This document shows positions 1 through 6,780 of a stretch of 11,587 nucleotides of DNA, one piece after another. The notes under the pieces were generated by a model. The model was not told where the DNA came from. It did no database searches and saw only the letters and a program-made list of their open reading frames with translations. Source of the DNA: Methylophaga sp. (GTDB lineage Bacteria > Pseudomonadota > Gammaproteobacteria > Nitrosococcales > Methylophagaceae); NCBI GenBank assembly GCA_013139345.1, contig WTAY01000038.1, positions 1-11,587 of the forward strand. Direction: 5' to 3'. Positions within the stretch are counted from its first letter, which is position 1. Every line of letters begins with the position of its first letter. The position numbers and the translations under genes were made by a program.

Positions 1-171
1 CCTCTCCAACAGGAGAGGGAGCTTTAGCCCCTTCTCCCTTGAGGGAGAAGGTTGGGATGAGGGTGACAGTTTTAATCACACTAAAACAAGGGCTTATCAA
101 TCCCAACTCAGCAACTATTAGCCATATTACATCTTGCTCTAATAACTACATCTTGAATGATTATGAGTATA
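1..171. repeat. Partial MITE-like element with palindromic core
   Basis: Two perfect hairpins are visible. CCTCTCC at 1-7 pairs with GGAGAGG at 12-18, and CTTCTCCC at 31-38 pairs with GGGAGAAG at 43-50. Bases 41-63 recur exactly, in inverse orientation, at 5055-5077. The right end, 146-171 (CTACATCTTGAATGATTATG followed by AGTATA), matches the right terminal inverted repeat of the elements at 5307-5457, 6526-6699 and 11315-11465. The left end is not visible and probably lies outside the window. I read this as one more member of the same shell family with a different core. The ORF running through it is not protein-like. The element lies just downstream of the RND permease stop codon. Confidence 0.6.
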
Positions 172-235
172 AAATTCCGAGCCATCCGTGCCTCTGTGGT
201 GAATTACCCAGCCATAGATAGACTCTAAATAACAG

Positions 236-3200
236 CTACAGACCTTTCTTTTCAAACTTCCCATAGCGCAGCATAATACTGGGCAAAACAAGTAGATTCA
301 GTATCGTAGATGAAATTAAACCACCAATGATAATACTTGCCATCGGTCCCATTACTTCTCGTCCTGGGCTGTCAGAGTTCATCGCGATGGGTAACATTGC
401 CAGTGCCGTTACCAGTGCTGTAATTAAAATAGAAGGTAAGCGCTCTTGAGCACCTTGAATTGCAGTTTGGGCATTCCATGGCCTCCCCTCTTCCACCACT
501 AAATATTGAAAATGCGACACCAACATAATTGAGTTTCGTAAGGTAATACCAAATAAGGTCACAAAACCAACTAAAGACCCAATCGACAAAACACCATTAG
601 TCACTAACACCGCAATCACACCACCCACCAGCGAGAATGGCAAATTGATTAATACCAACGACATATTACGCAAGCTTTGTAAGGCGATATAAAGCAATAA
701 TAAAACAGCAATTCCCGCTAAGGTTGAATGCACCATTAAGTCTTCTTTTGACTGTGCTTGTGCCACTGCTGCACCAGTGAACTCTGGGTAAATATCTGCA
801 GAAAACTCAACCTCATCATGCACACGTTGTTTTAGCTCAGCAAAGAATGATACTAAATCACGGCCTTCAACATTAGATGTCACCGTCTGCAAACGTTGAG
901 CACCTGAATGCAGAATCATATACCGTCCAGATACTTGCTGAACTTCAGCCACATCTTGTAACCGAAGCATCACACCCGATGGCGTTTGAATCGGTAATTG
1001 AAGCACATCAGCAGGTTGCTGACGCTGTTTCGCCGGCAACACAACAACAACATCAAAGACACGATTACCCTCTTGCACCTGCCCGACCACCGTGCCTTCA
1101 AATCCTGTTTGCACAGTACGCATCACATCCGCAGGCCTTAAACCCCAATAAGCAAGTTCATCCAATAATAAACGCACTTCTAACTGAGGTTCTCCCGGTG
1201 GTGCACGAAGTTGCACATCAGCCGCCCCCTCAATATCACGCATGACAGCAGCAATTTCTTGTGCCTTTTGATCTAACTCAGCAAGATTTTTTCCGTAAAC
1301 ATTCACTACTACAGGTGATGTATAGCCCGAAATGGTTTCATCAATACGCTCAGTTAAAAATGTGTTTACTTCCGAATTAATACCGGGAAAAGCCTCCAAA
1401 ACATCTCTAATTTCATCTAACACTTCCTGCTGTTCAGGCCCATCCATTGGCACGAGATCAATCTCATATTCACTATAGTGTGTGCCAAACGTATCGGCAC
1501 CACGTTCTGCACGACCAGCCCACTGTGAGGTCGATCTTACCCCTTCAATTTCAGCAACACGTTTTTCTATTTGCCCACCAATACGCAATGACTCTTCAAT
1601 CGACGTACCCGGCACACTTGCAGTATGAATAATGTAATGGCCTTCACGTAACTCAGGCAAGAAACTACCACCTAATAGAGGCAAGATAGCTAAACCCGAC
1701 AAACAAAAGACAATAACACCACCAAACGTTATCTTAGGAAAGCGACTAACAAGCCCTAGCACCCGCCCATAAATAGGGTTCAATAGTCGAACTAATGGCG
1801 GCTCCTTATCACTCAGCTTGCCCCAGCGTGTTAGCAAGATATGGCATAAGGCAGGCGTAACCGTCAGTGCAACCGCCAATGAGGCAAAAATAGCTAAAAT
1901 ATAAGCCTCACCCAAGGGTTGGAACATTCGCCCAGCTACACCGCTTAATGTAAGTAATGGTATGAACACCAGCATCACAATAAAGCTGGCATATACCACC
2001 GAGCTTCGTACCTCCATCGAGGCATTAAATACCACCTCCATTGTTGACTTAGGCCTTGCTAACGCAGCATTTTCACGCAAACGTCTGAAAATATTTTCCG
2101 TATCAATAATCGCATCATCAATCACCTCACCCAAAGCAATGGCTAACCCACCCAACACCATAATATTAATGTTCACCCCCATTTCTAACAACACAATCAG
2201 TGCTGCAAATAGCGATAAAGGAATGGCGGTGATTGAAATTAATGCCGTACGTAAATTAAATAAGAATAAGATCAAGACCAACATCACAAGGCCACCACCG
2301 ACCATTAAATGTTCACGGATATTATGCAATGAAGACTCAATGTAATTCGCAGGGCGGAATAAATCATCATGCAAGGTAATACCATCAGCTTCAAAACCAC
2401 TTTTGAACTCTGCTAATGCAGCCTCAATACCATGTGTCACCGCCAAAGTATTCGCTTTATATTGACCAATAACCATCAACACCACACCCGGCTTGCCAGC
2501 AATCGCTGCACCACCAATAGCAGGTGCAGGGGCGGCAACAACATCAGCCACATCGCCCAATAAAAGCGTGCCATTGTCTGTTGTTCTAAGTACCACTTTA
2601 GCCAATGCGTCTGCCGTCATCGGCTGACCTGTTAATTTCAGCATCATCCGTTGATTACTATTTTCAATAAAGCCACTGGCCATAATGCCTGTAGCACTTT
2701 TTGCAGCCTCAGTAATATCGTCAATTGAAATGCCGTAACGGATTAACTTCTCGCTATCAATTTGAATTTGTAACTGTTTTTCATCACCACCAAAAACATT
2801 GATATCAGCCACCCCTTCCACACTTAACAGCCGAGGTGATAGCGTCCAATCAACCAAGCCCCTCAACGCCATTAAGTCGTGTGTATCAGAGCTCAAACCA
2901 ATAGTCATGATGGTGCCAGATGATGACTCTAATGGCACCATCAGTGGTGGCCCCATATTCTCAGGCAAAGCATCACTCAAGCCCAATAAACGCTCAGACA
3001 CTAATTGGCGATCAAGGTAAATATCGGTACTGTCGTAAAAGGTTAAAATAACCACCGACAAGCTAGGAATAGACTGAGAACGAATAGACTCTGTGCCGAC
3101 AAGGCCGCCTAATGCATTTTCTAATGGTTGAGTGATTAACACCTCAACTTGCTCAGCCGTCAGCCCTTGCGCCTCTGTCTGAATAATGACTTGTTTCGGT

Positions 3201-3328
3201 GCAAACTCAGGGAAAATATCTAAACTTGAATTCGATAGTTTATAAATCCCATAGCCCATAAGTAGCATTGCTAAAGCAACAACCACTCCACGAAACCTAA
3301 CAGAAAAGGCAACAACATGTGACAGCAT
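236..3328 (-). CDS. RND efflux permease, heavy-metal (CusA/CzcA-like) type
   Basis: Inner-membrane proton-driven RND pump subunit, 1030 residues, a normal length for the family. The N-terminus has the typical start MLSHVVAFSVRFRG followed by TM1 and the periplasmic porter motif beginning DIFPEFAPKQV. A membrane bundle lies at about residues 336-500, the second half starts with a TM near 531-555, and the last TM bundle spans about 860-1025. The TM4 signature is strongly acidic: G400-E401-V-I-D404-D405-A-I-I-D409-T-E411-N412. It aligns with the proton-relay/metal region of HME-RND proteins (the D and E of the CzcA DGAVVIVEN motif are kept) and has extra acids. The family normally works with an adaptor and an outer-membrane factor; the adaptor is the upstream gene, and no outer-membrane factor is in the window. 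The start has only a weak AGAG ribosome site. Substrate is not decided by the sequence; metal cation is an inference from subfamily. Confidence 0.88.
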   Translation of the reverse strand: MLSHVVAFSVRFRGVVVALAMLLMGYGIYKLSNSSLDIFPEFAPKQVIIQTEAQGLTAEQVEVLITQPLENALGGLVGTESIRSQSIPSLSVVILTFYDSTDIYLDRQLVSERLLGLSDALPENMGPPLMVPLESSSGTIMTIGLSSDTHDLMALRGLVDWTLSPRLLSVEGVADINVFGGDEKQLQIQIDSEKLIRYGISIDDITEAAKSATGIMASGFIENSNQRMMLKLTGQPMTADALAKVVLRTTDNGTLLLGDVADVVAAPAPAIGGAAIAGKPGVVLMVIGQYKANTLAVTHGIEAALAEFKSGFEADGITLHDDLFRPANYIESSLHNIREHLMVGGGLVMLVLILFLFNLRTALISITAIPLSLFAALIVLLEMGVNINIMVLGGLAIALGEVIDDAIIDTENIFRRLRENAALARPKSTMEVVFNASMEVRSSVVYASFIVMLVFIPLLTLSGVAGRMFQPLGEAYILAIFASLAVALTVTPALCHILLTRWGKLSDKEPPLVRLLNPIYGRVLGLVSRFPKITFGGVIVFCLSGLAILPLLGGSFLPELREGHYIIHTASVPGTSIEESLRIGGQIEKRVAEIEGVRSTSQWAGRAERGADTFGTHYSEYEIDLVPMDGPEQQEVLDEIRDVLEAFPGINSEVNTFLTERIDETISGYTSPVVVNVYGKNLAELDQKAQEIAAVMRDIEGAADVQLRAPPGEPQLEVRLLLDELAYWGLRPADVMRTVQTGFEGTVVGQVQEGNRVFDVVVVLPAKQRQQPADVLQLPIQTPSGVMLRLQDVAEVQQVSGRYMILHSGAQRLQTVTSNVEGRDLVSFFAELKQRVHDEVEFSADIYPEFTGAAVAQAQSKEDLMVHSTLAGIAVLLLLYIALQSLRNMSLVLINLPFSLVGGVIAVLVTNGVLSIGSLVGFVTLFGITLRNSIMLVSHFQYLVVEEGRPWNAQTAIQGAQERLPSILITALVTALAMLPIAMNSDSPGREVMGPMASIIIGGLISSTILNLLVLPSIMLRYGKFEKKGL

Positions 3329-3365
3329 GATTAATCTCTATTTAATACAAAAGGGTTGGTTAATG

Positions 3366-3504
3366 GAGACCTTGGTACGATAAGTATTTTTTGTCAGGAC
3401 AAGGCAAAAATAGTCGAAAAAGCACAGTTTACAGATGTAAATGAGCATTTTGAGACTGTTTTTAACGCGGGCATGGCTAAAAAGACGACTCGTACCAAGG
3501 TCTC
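3366..3504. mobile_element. 139-bp MITE-like element between adaptor and permease genes
   Basis: Perfect 15-bp terminal inverted repeats, GAGACCTTGGTACGA at 3366-3380 and TCGTACCAAGGTCTC at 3490-3504, enclose about 109 bp. The interior contains a small perfect inverted repeat (TTTACA at 3428-3433, TGTAAA at 3436-3441). It encodes no credible protein, so it would need a transposase supplied in trans. It lies inside the minus-strand efflux operon. Its outer base C3504 forms the last base of the adaptor's TAG stop (complement of 3504-3506), so insertion occurred exactly at the gene's 3' end. No convincing target duplication is visible; a TA follows the right end (3505-3506), and a TA at 3361-3362 lies four bases from the left end. 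The terminal repeats could fold in the operon mRNA into a 15-bp stem. Confidence 0.72.
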
Positions 3505-4601
3505 TAGTCATCATCTTCGTCTAATATTTGCCATCTAAACTCTTCCGACAACAACATCTGTGTGCCGCGTGTCACCAGCCTATCTCCCGCCTTGATGTCA
3601 TCTTCCATAAAGAACCCACCAGCAGACGCTAAACCTGTTGAAACTGAACGTCGTTCATAAAGCTCATCTTCTAATTGAATATAAACCCACGGCTGCCCCT
3701 CATTCCACACGACTGCCTTTTCAGGTACAAAAACACCCTTTAAGGCCTTTTCTCCTTGAGCTAACCATGCGTCTAAACGCATACCCACTCGCAACTTTCC
3801 TGTCGCACTCTTAAAGAAATAGGTTTCACCTTGAATATCTTGATCTGTTATCAATGCCGATGAGACAAAATACGCCTTACGAGCATGCTTTCGTTCACCA
3901 TCACGAGCCAGTCGAATAAAGCCTCCCTCTGATGGAAGTGACACACCAACAGGAAGTGTCAGTAGCAACAAGCTATCTTGGTGGCTTAATAATCGTCGCC
4001 ATGATTTAGAGCCTGACTTAAATATCCACCCTGAAATCACTTCACCCCATGATTGCAACGCCTCATCTCGTACGGCCTGAATCTCAAAATTTAAACCCTG
4101 TAGTTTTGCTTTTTCTTCATTATAAGTAGCCTCAGCATAATTCACTTTTTTTGCGGCAACGCTACCCGCGCCTTTCGCCAAACTCTTTAGCCGCGTTAAC
4201 TCTTGCATTGCAGAACCTTCTGCTACCTTCGCCACATTAAACGCAGCTACCGCCTGATTATGTCGAGCCTGCAAGGTCAGCATAGGGCGAATATTAACCA
4301 CCTTCGCACGCGCTTTCACCTCAGGGAAAAACTCAGTCTCCGTTAATGACTCAACTTCAATCCCAGCATACTCACCGATTTCATCATCAATCCTTACCTG
4401 CATACTTTTTACAAGTTCAGACTCATGTTCACCATCATCATCGTCGTCATCGTCATCTTCTTGAGCGGCTTCAACCGCCTCAGAATACTGTTCAACCCAC
4501 CCAACCAACAATGGCGACTGCATCGCCTTAGGTATAACAAAAACGACCGCTAAAACAATCGCCACAATCCAAATACTCAGTTTTCCGCGCAACGTCATCA
4601 C
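3504..4601 (-). CDS. RND efflux membrane-fusion (periplasmic adaptor) protein
   Basis: Adaptor protein of 365 residues, HlyD/CusB-like, expected to link the RND permease to an outer-membrane channel. One N-terminal membrane anchor or uncleaved signal lies at residues 8-27 (LSIWIVAIVLAVVFVIPKAM). An acidic run of eight aspartates (D49-D56, then GEHESE) follows. A coiled-coil hairpin segment, rich in Ala/Lys/Glu, lies at about 105-170. Beta-barrel and membrane-proximal domains occupy the C-terminal half and include a VPEKAVVWNEGQPWVYI stretch typical of adaptors. The protein ends in another acid patch (EDDD). It is the first gene of the minus-strand operon and the permease follows after 175 bp, nearly all taken up by a repeat element. 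The start follows GGATGAG; ATG ATG gives two adjacent possible starts. The Asp/His-rich segment could bind metal, which would fit a metal pump, but this is inference. Confidence 0.82.
   Translation of the reverse strand: MMTLRGKLSIWIVAIVLAVVFVIPKAMQSPLLVGWVEQYSEAVEAAQEDDDDDDDDGEHESELVKSMQVRIDDEIGEYAGIEVESLTETEFFPEVKARAKVVNIRPMLTLQARHNQAVAAFNVAKVAEGSAMQELTRLKSLAKGAGSVAAKKVNYAEATYNEEKAKLQGLNFEIQAVRDEALQSWGEVISGWIFKSGSKSWRRLLSHQDSLLLLTLPVGVSLPSEGGFIRLARDGERKHARKAYFVSSALITDQDIQGETYFFKSATGKLRVGMRLDAWLAQGEKALKGVFVPEKAVVWNEGQPWVYIQLEDELYERRSVSTGLASAGGFFMEDDIKAGDRLVTRGTQMLLSEEFRWQILDEDDD
4434..4457 (-). repeat. GAT/GAC trinucleotide tract encoding eight aspartates
   Basis: Eight consecutive Asp codons (a mixture of GAT and GAC, read on the minus strand) code for D49-D56 of the adaptor protein. 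Trinucleotide repeats of this sort can change length in frame by slippage; the mixed codons would reduce that. Confidence 0.8.
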
Positions 4602-4696
4602 TCATCCATATTAACAAAACCACAAAACAAGCCAGCCATTACACCACGCGAACCAGATCAGGACAAGACTCCGTTTAAAATAAATCGCCTTTTAGC

Positions 4697-4725
4697 TTGA
4701 CAGCGCACGCTCTACAGGGTTTAAT
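4697..4725 (+). promoter_or_regulatory. Sigma70-type promoter of tRNA-Phe
   Basis: A perfect -35 TTGACA (4697-4702) is separated by 17 bp from a -10-like TTTAAT (4720-4725). Transcription would start about 7-8 bases further on, a few bases before the mature 5' end of the tRNA at 4740. Spacing and position fit a stable-RNA promoter. Confidence 0.7.
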
Positions 4726-4739
4726 GCTCGACCTTGATT

Positions 4740-4815
4740 GGCCCGATAGCTCAGTCGGTAGAGCAAGGGATTGAAAATCCCTGTGTCCCTGGTTCGATTC
4801 CAGGTCGGGCCACCA
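4740..4815 (+). tRNA. tRNA-Phe (GAA anticodon)
   Basis: This is a complete 76-nt cloverleaf. The acceptor stem GGCCCGA pairs with TCGGGCC at 4805-4811, followed by discriminator A and an encoded CCA (4813-4815). The D arm AGCTCAGTCGGTAGAGC is canonical. The anticodon stem GGGAT/ATCCC holds the loop TGAAA with anticodon GAA, and the T arm contains GGTTCGATTCC. It closely resembles E. coli tRNA-Phe. It has its own promoter upstream and a terminator immediately downstream, so it is a single-gene unit. No integrase or 3'-end duplication (attachment site) is visible in the window. Confidence 0.97.
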
Positions 4816-4823
4816 TGAATACC

Positions 4824-4860
4824 AAAGCCTCAGCACTGTTTCAGTGTTGGGGCTTTTTTA
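4824..4860 (+). terminator. Rho-independent terminator after tRNA-Phe
   Basis: A 15-bp stem, 4824-4838 with 4842-4856, contains two G-U pairs in RNA and a TTT loop, and runs directly into further T residues (4857-4859). It starts nine bases after the tRNA CCA end. Confidence 0.88.
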
Positions 4861-5054
4861 TGCATGTAAGCATTATGTAAATACCCCCCCCCCATTTTTT
4901 AGCTCCTCTCCTACGTGCCTGTTTAGTCCCATTATTATTCAAAATGCAGATATTGAAGGAAAAAACAGGAAGCCAGAACAAAGCATACTATGCGGTTAAT
5001 GGTTGCTGCTCTTGTGCTGATTTGCTCTGATTTTAGCCTTATTTAAGATTACTA

Positions 5055-5088
5055 CCCTCATCCCAACCTTCTCCCTCAGGGGAGAAGG
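5055..5088. repeat. Solo palindromic intergenic repeat
   Basis: CCTTCTCCC (5067-5075) and GGGAGAAGG (5080-5088) form a perfect 9-bp stem with a TCAG loop. Bases 5055-5077 are the exact reverse complement of 41-63. Unlike the copy at the window start, no TATACCC-type terminal repeat is seen around it. Confidence 0.75.
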
Positions 5089-5306
5089 AGCCTGACTTGT
5101 AGCGCCCCCATTATTAGAGCAAGTTCCAACCCAATTTCAAGCATGTAAAAACCGAGTTAAAGCCCTTCATAAAAAAACTGATACTAAAAGATAGCAAACA
5201 AACTCTATTTCTAAATGTATCTTTATTCCATCTTGTCACGGGCATCATTTACATAATAAATCAAACCAGAAAGTAACTTTAAAACCTTTTTATTAACAAT
5301 AATAGG

Positions 5307-5457
5307 TATATACCCATGATAGATGAAACTGCTGCTTTCCCCCCGTCATTCTCGAGTGTTTTTATCGAGAATCTATTGTATTCAGTAGATCCCAGCTAGA
5401 ATCATGCTGGGATGACGGGATAAAAAAAACTGCACTTTGAATGATTATCAGTATATA
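5307..5457. mobile_element. MITE-like element, copy 1
   Basis: Left end TATATACCCATGATAGATGA and right end TTTGAATGATTATCAGTATA are imperfect inverted repeats. The core, 5345-5416, runs from GTCAT to ATGAC and holds two nested hairpins, TCTCGA/TCGAGA and CCCAGC/GCTGGG. It is about 151 bp and encodes no protein. The same arrangement recurs at 6526-6699 and 11315-11465. The outer TATATA on both ends may include a TA target duplication. Confidence 0.75.
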
Positions 5458-5586
5458 ACTTTAGACCCACCATCAAAGAAAACCCGCTCACATATATGGT
5501 TATTTGCAATAGTAAAACTCACTGGCTATTCACACACCAACAACTTCCAACTACAACGCCTAATTATTTATATTCACCCCTGACTG

Positions 5587-5602
5587 TTCAGCTTTCGTTC
5601 AG
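5587..5602. promoter_or_regulatory. Possible response-regulator site (TTCAG direct repeat)
   Basis: TTCAG at 5587-5591 repeats at 5598-5602, a period of 11 bp. OmpR/PhoB-family regulators commonly bind direct repeats with this period, often overlapping the -35 region. No good -10 box is seen at the right distance. The next possible gene downstream is the small ORF at 5706. This is only a suggestion from spacing. Confidence 0.25.
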
Positions 5603-5705
5603 TTATATCATGCAATACTTATCCGCAACTCAATACGACAATTACTTTTTATAAATAAGTAGTATTTTGTTTTTAAATTAAGCTGTAAACCATTTGGATA
5701 ACGCA

Positions 5706-5831
5706 ATGAAAAACTTAACCATAAAACACCCTGCACCTATTAACCTTAATGTCTCTATTGATATGCAAGTGGCTCATCAAAATTATAGAAAGTCATTATT
5801 GACTACCGATTTATTTATTTATAATAAATAA
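5706..5831 (+). CDS. Possible 41-residue peptide
   Basis: An ATG-initiated ORF of 41 codons ends in TAA. The peptide starts MKNLTIKHPAPINLNVSIDM and ends TTDLFIYNK. It is neither a signal peptide nor a membrane segment, and I do not recognise it. A weak purine stretch (GGATA) lies about 8 bases before the start. Its position, about 100 bp after a TTCAG direct repeat and well before the DUF4282 gene, would allow it to be a separate transcript. Chance ORFs of this size are common in AT-rich DNA, so conservation is needed to believe it. Confidence 0.28.
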   Translation: MKNLTIKHPAPINLNVSIDMQVAHQNYRKSLLTTDLFIYNK

Positions 5832-5957
5832 GCAAAACTTAGCACAACATGCTAATTATTAAGCCATATTTGCATTTATTATAATTAGGTGCGATATTTC
5901 TTCTCGCTCGACATGATCGAGTTTATTTAAGTTACCCTTAATTAGGAAAAGGAACAC

Positions 5958-6251
5958 ATGGAATTTTTAAAGAACATTTTCAAAGGTTTGACTAACTTTA
6001 GTTTTGATCGTTATGTCACATTAGAGCTTGTAAAGGTCATTTATTTCATCTTGGTTTTGATTGCCACTTTTACAACATTAGGTTTTTTAGGCTCTTCTAT
6101 TGTCATGATGAATAGTTATGGCGGCGGGTTTATTGGTTTCGTTATGTTGCTTGTGTCACCAGCAGTCTTTGTATTAATGCTGATCGGTTCTCGTATTGCA
6201 TTAGAAACAATTATTGCCATCATCCGTACAGAACAAAACACTAGAAAATAA
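5958..6251 (+). CDS. DUF4282 family inner-membrane protein
   Basis: A 97-residue protein with a short cytoplasmic start, two membrane segments at about residues 25-50 and 57-83, and a charged C-terminus ending RTEQNTRK. The pattern FSFDRYVTLELVKVIY, a Gly-rich turn between the helices, and the ending with IALETIIAIIRTEQNT matches my memory of DUF4282 proteins (FxRFVTPxxIKxxY ... RxxxExxIvxFRIxENT). Function in this family is unknown. The ribosome site is strong (AGGAAAAGG, 5 bases before ATG). The small lipoprotein gene follows after 28 bp and a clear terminator comes after that, so the two probably form an operon. Confidence 0.85.
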   Translation: MEFLKNIFKGLTNFSFDRYVTLELVKVIYFILVLIATFTTLGFLGSSIVMMNSYGGGFIGFVMLLVSPAVFVLMLIGSRIALETIIAIIRTEQNTRK

Positions 6252-6279
6252 TAAATCACCTTCACAGAGAGAAATCACA

Positions 6280-6477
6280 ATGAAAAAAATAATCGCTTTA
6301 ATGTTAGTTGCAAGCTTTGGCCTTTTACAAGGGTGTTCAGCTGAAATCGGTACTGATGACTGGTGTAAAGAAATTATGACTGATCAATCAAAAGCTGCTG
6401 AAGCAATGTATGACCATCCTAAAGAAGTACAAGCATGTTCTGCAAAAATGCTCGGAAAAATGATGGGTAATATGTAG
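6280..6477 (+). CDS. Small lipoprotein, DUF3012-like
   Basis: A 65-residue lipoprotein. The signal peptide MKKIIALMLVASFGLLQG ends in lipobox L16-Q-G-C19. Ser at +2 predicts outer-membrane sorting. The mature part is only about 47 residues, with AEIGTDDWC then a helical Lys/Met-rich tail and two further cysteines (C29, C53) that could form a disulfide. The G-[ST]-[DE]-x-WC start resembles DUF3012 proteins of gammaproteobacteria, whose function is unknown. The start at 6280 is chosen over an in-frame upstream ATG at 6214 because it gives a clean lipoprotein signal, has GAGAGAAA before it, and does not overlap the DUF4282 gene. A terminator follows. Confidence 0.82.
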   Translation: MKKIIALMLVASFGLLQGCSAEIGTDDWCKEIMTDQSKAAEAMYDHPKEVQACSAKMLGKMMGNM

Positions 6478-6487
6478 CACATCACTT

Positions 6488-6526
6488 AGGCCTGAGTAGT
6501 TCAATTTCTCGGGCCTTTACTTTTTT
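6488..6526 (+). terminator. Rho-independent terminator after small lipoprotein gene
   Basis: AGGCCTGAG (6488-6496) pairs with CTCGGGCCT (6508-6516) with one G-U pair, an 11-base loop, and then TTACTTTTTT. The stem begins about ten bases after the stop codon. Confidence 0.83.
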
Positions 6527-6699
6527 ATACCCTTGATAAATGAAAATGTAGGGCTTACAACTCCTGTCATTCTCGAATGTTACCCAGTCAAGCTGAGCAC
6601 AAGCTTTATCGAGAATCTATTGTATTAAGCAGATCCCAGCTAAAAGCATGCTGGGATGACAAAAATAAAAAAACTGCATATTGAATGATTTCGGGTATA
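6526..6699. mobile_element. MITE-like element, copy 2
   Basis: Left end TATACCCTTGATAAATGAAA and right end TATTGAATGATTTCGGGTAT are imperfect inverted repeats. The core, 6566-6660, runs GTCAT to ATGAC like copy 1 but carries about 23 extra bases between the first hairpin arms (around 6580-6602). Its left end abuts the T-run of the preceding terminator. It is 174 bp and non-coding. It separates the DUF4282/lipoprotein unit from the large lipoprotein gene. Confidence 0.75.
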
Positions 6700-6780
6700 A
6701 ATCTCCATCTTAAAAAGTATTTCAACTGAGATAATCCTCAAATCTCACTCTAAAACTTAGGTATAAAACGGAAATTAACC

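Larger units (their letters stand above)
4861..5957. other. Long region without a confident gene
   Basis: About 1.1 kb without a convincing coding region. It contains a C10 tract at 4884-4893 followed by T6, a solo palindromic repeat at 5055-5088, a full MITE-like element at 5307-5457, a TTCAG direct repeat at 5587-5602, and a possible 41-codon ORF at 5706-5831. A small inverted repeat (CTCGA 5907-5911, TCGAG 5917-5921) lies upstream of the DUF4282 gene. Bases 4900-5050, 5100-5300 and 5460-5580 show nothing I recognise. Confidence 0.6.

Noticed and set aside
39..221. 60-codon plus-strand ORF at the window start
   Set aside because: It runs through repeat hairpins and a terminal inverted repeat and has no ribosome site or protein-like composition.
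877..3020. Several plus-strand ORFs antisense to the RND permease
   Set aside because: They are shadow frames of a clear conserved gene and their His/Gln/Pro-rich translations show no domain.
3356..3538. 60-codon plus-strand ORF over the 139-bp element
   Set aside because: It is a by-product of the repeat and runs into the antisense strand of the adaptor gene.
4884..4893. C10 tract as a phase-variation switch
   Set aside because: It lies in non-coding DNA after the tRNA terminator, with no promoter or coding start visible near it; it may also be prone to sequencing error.
4740..5300. tRNA-Phe as the edge of an integrated island
   Set aside because: No integrase and no second copy of the tRNA 3' end is visible, and the tRNA has its own terminator.
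5907..5921. CTCGA/TCGAG inverted repeat as an operator of the DUF4282 gene
   Set aside because: A 5-bp arm is too short to stand out from chance and no matching site or promoter spacing supports it.
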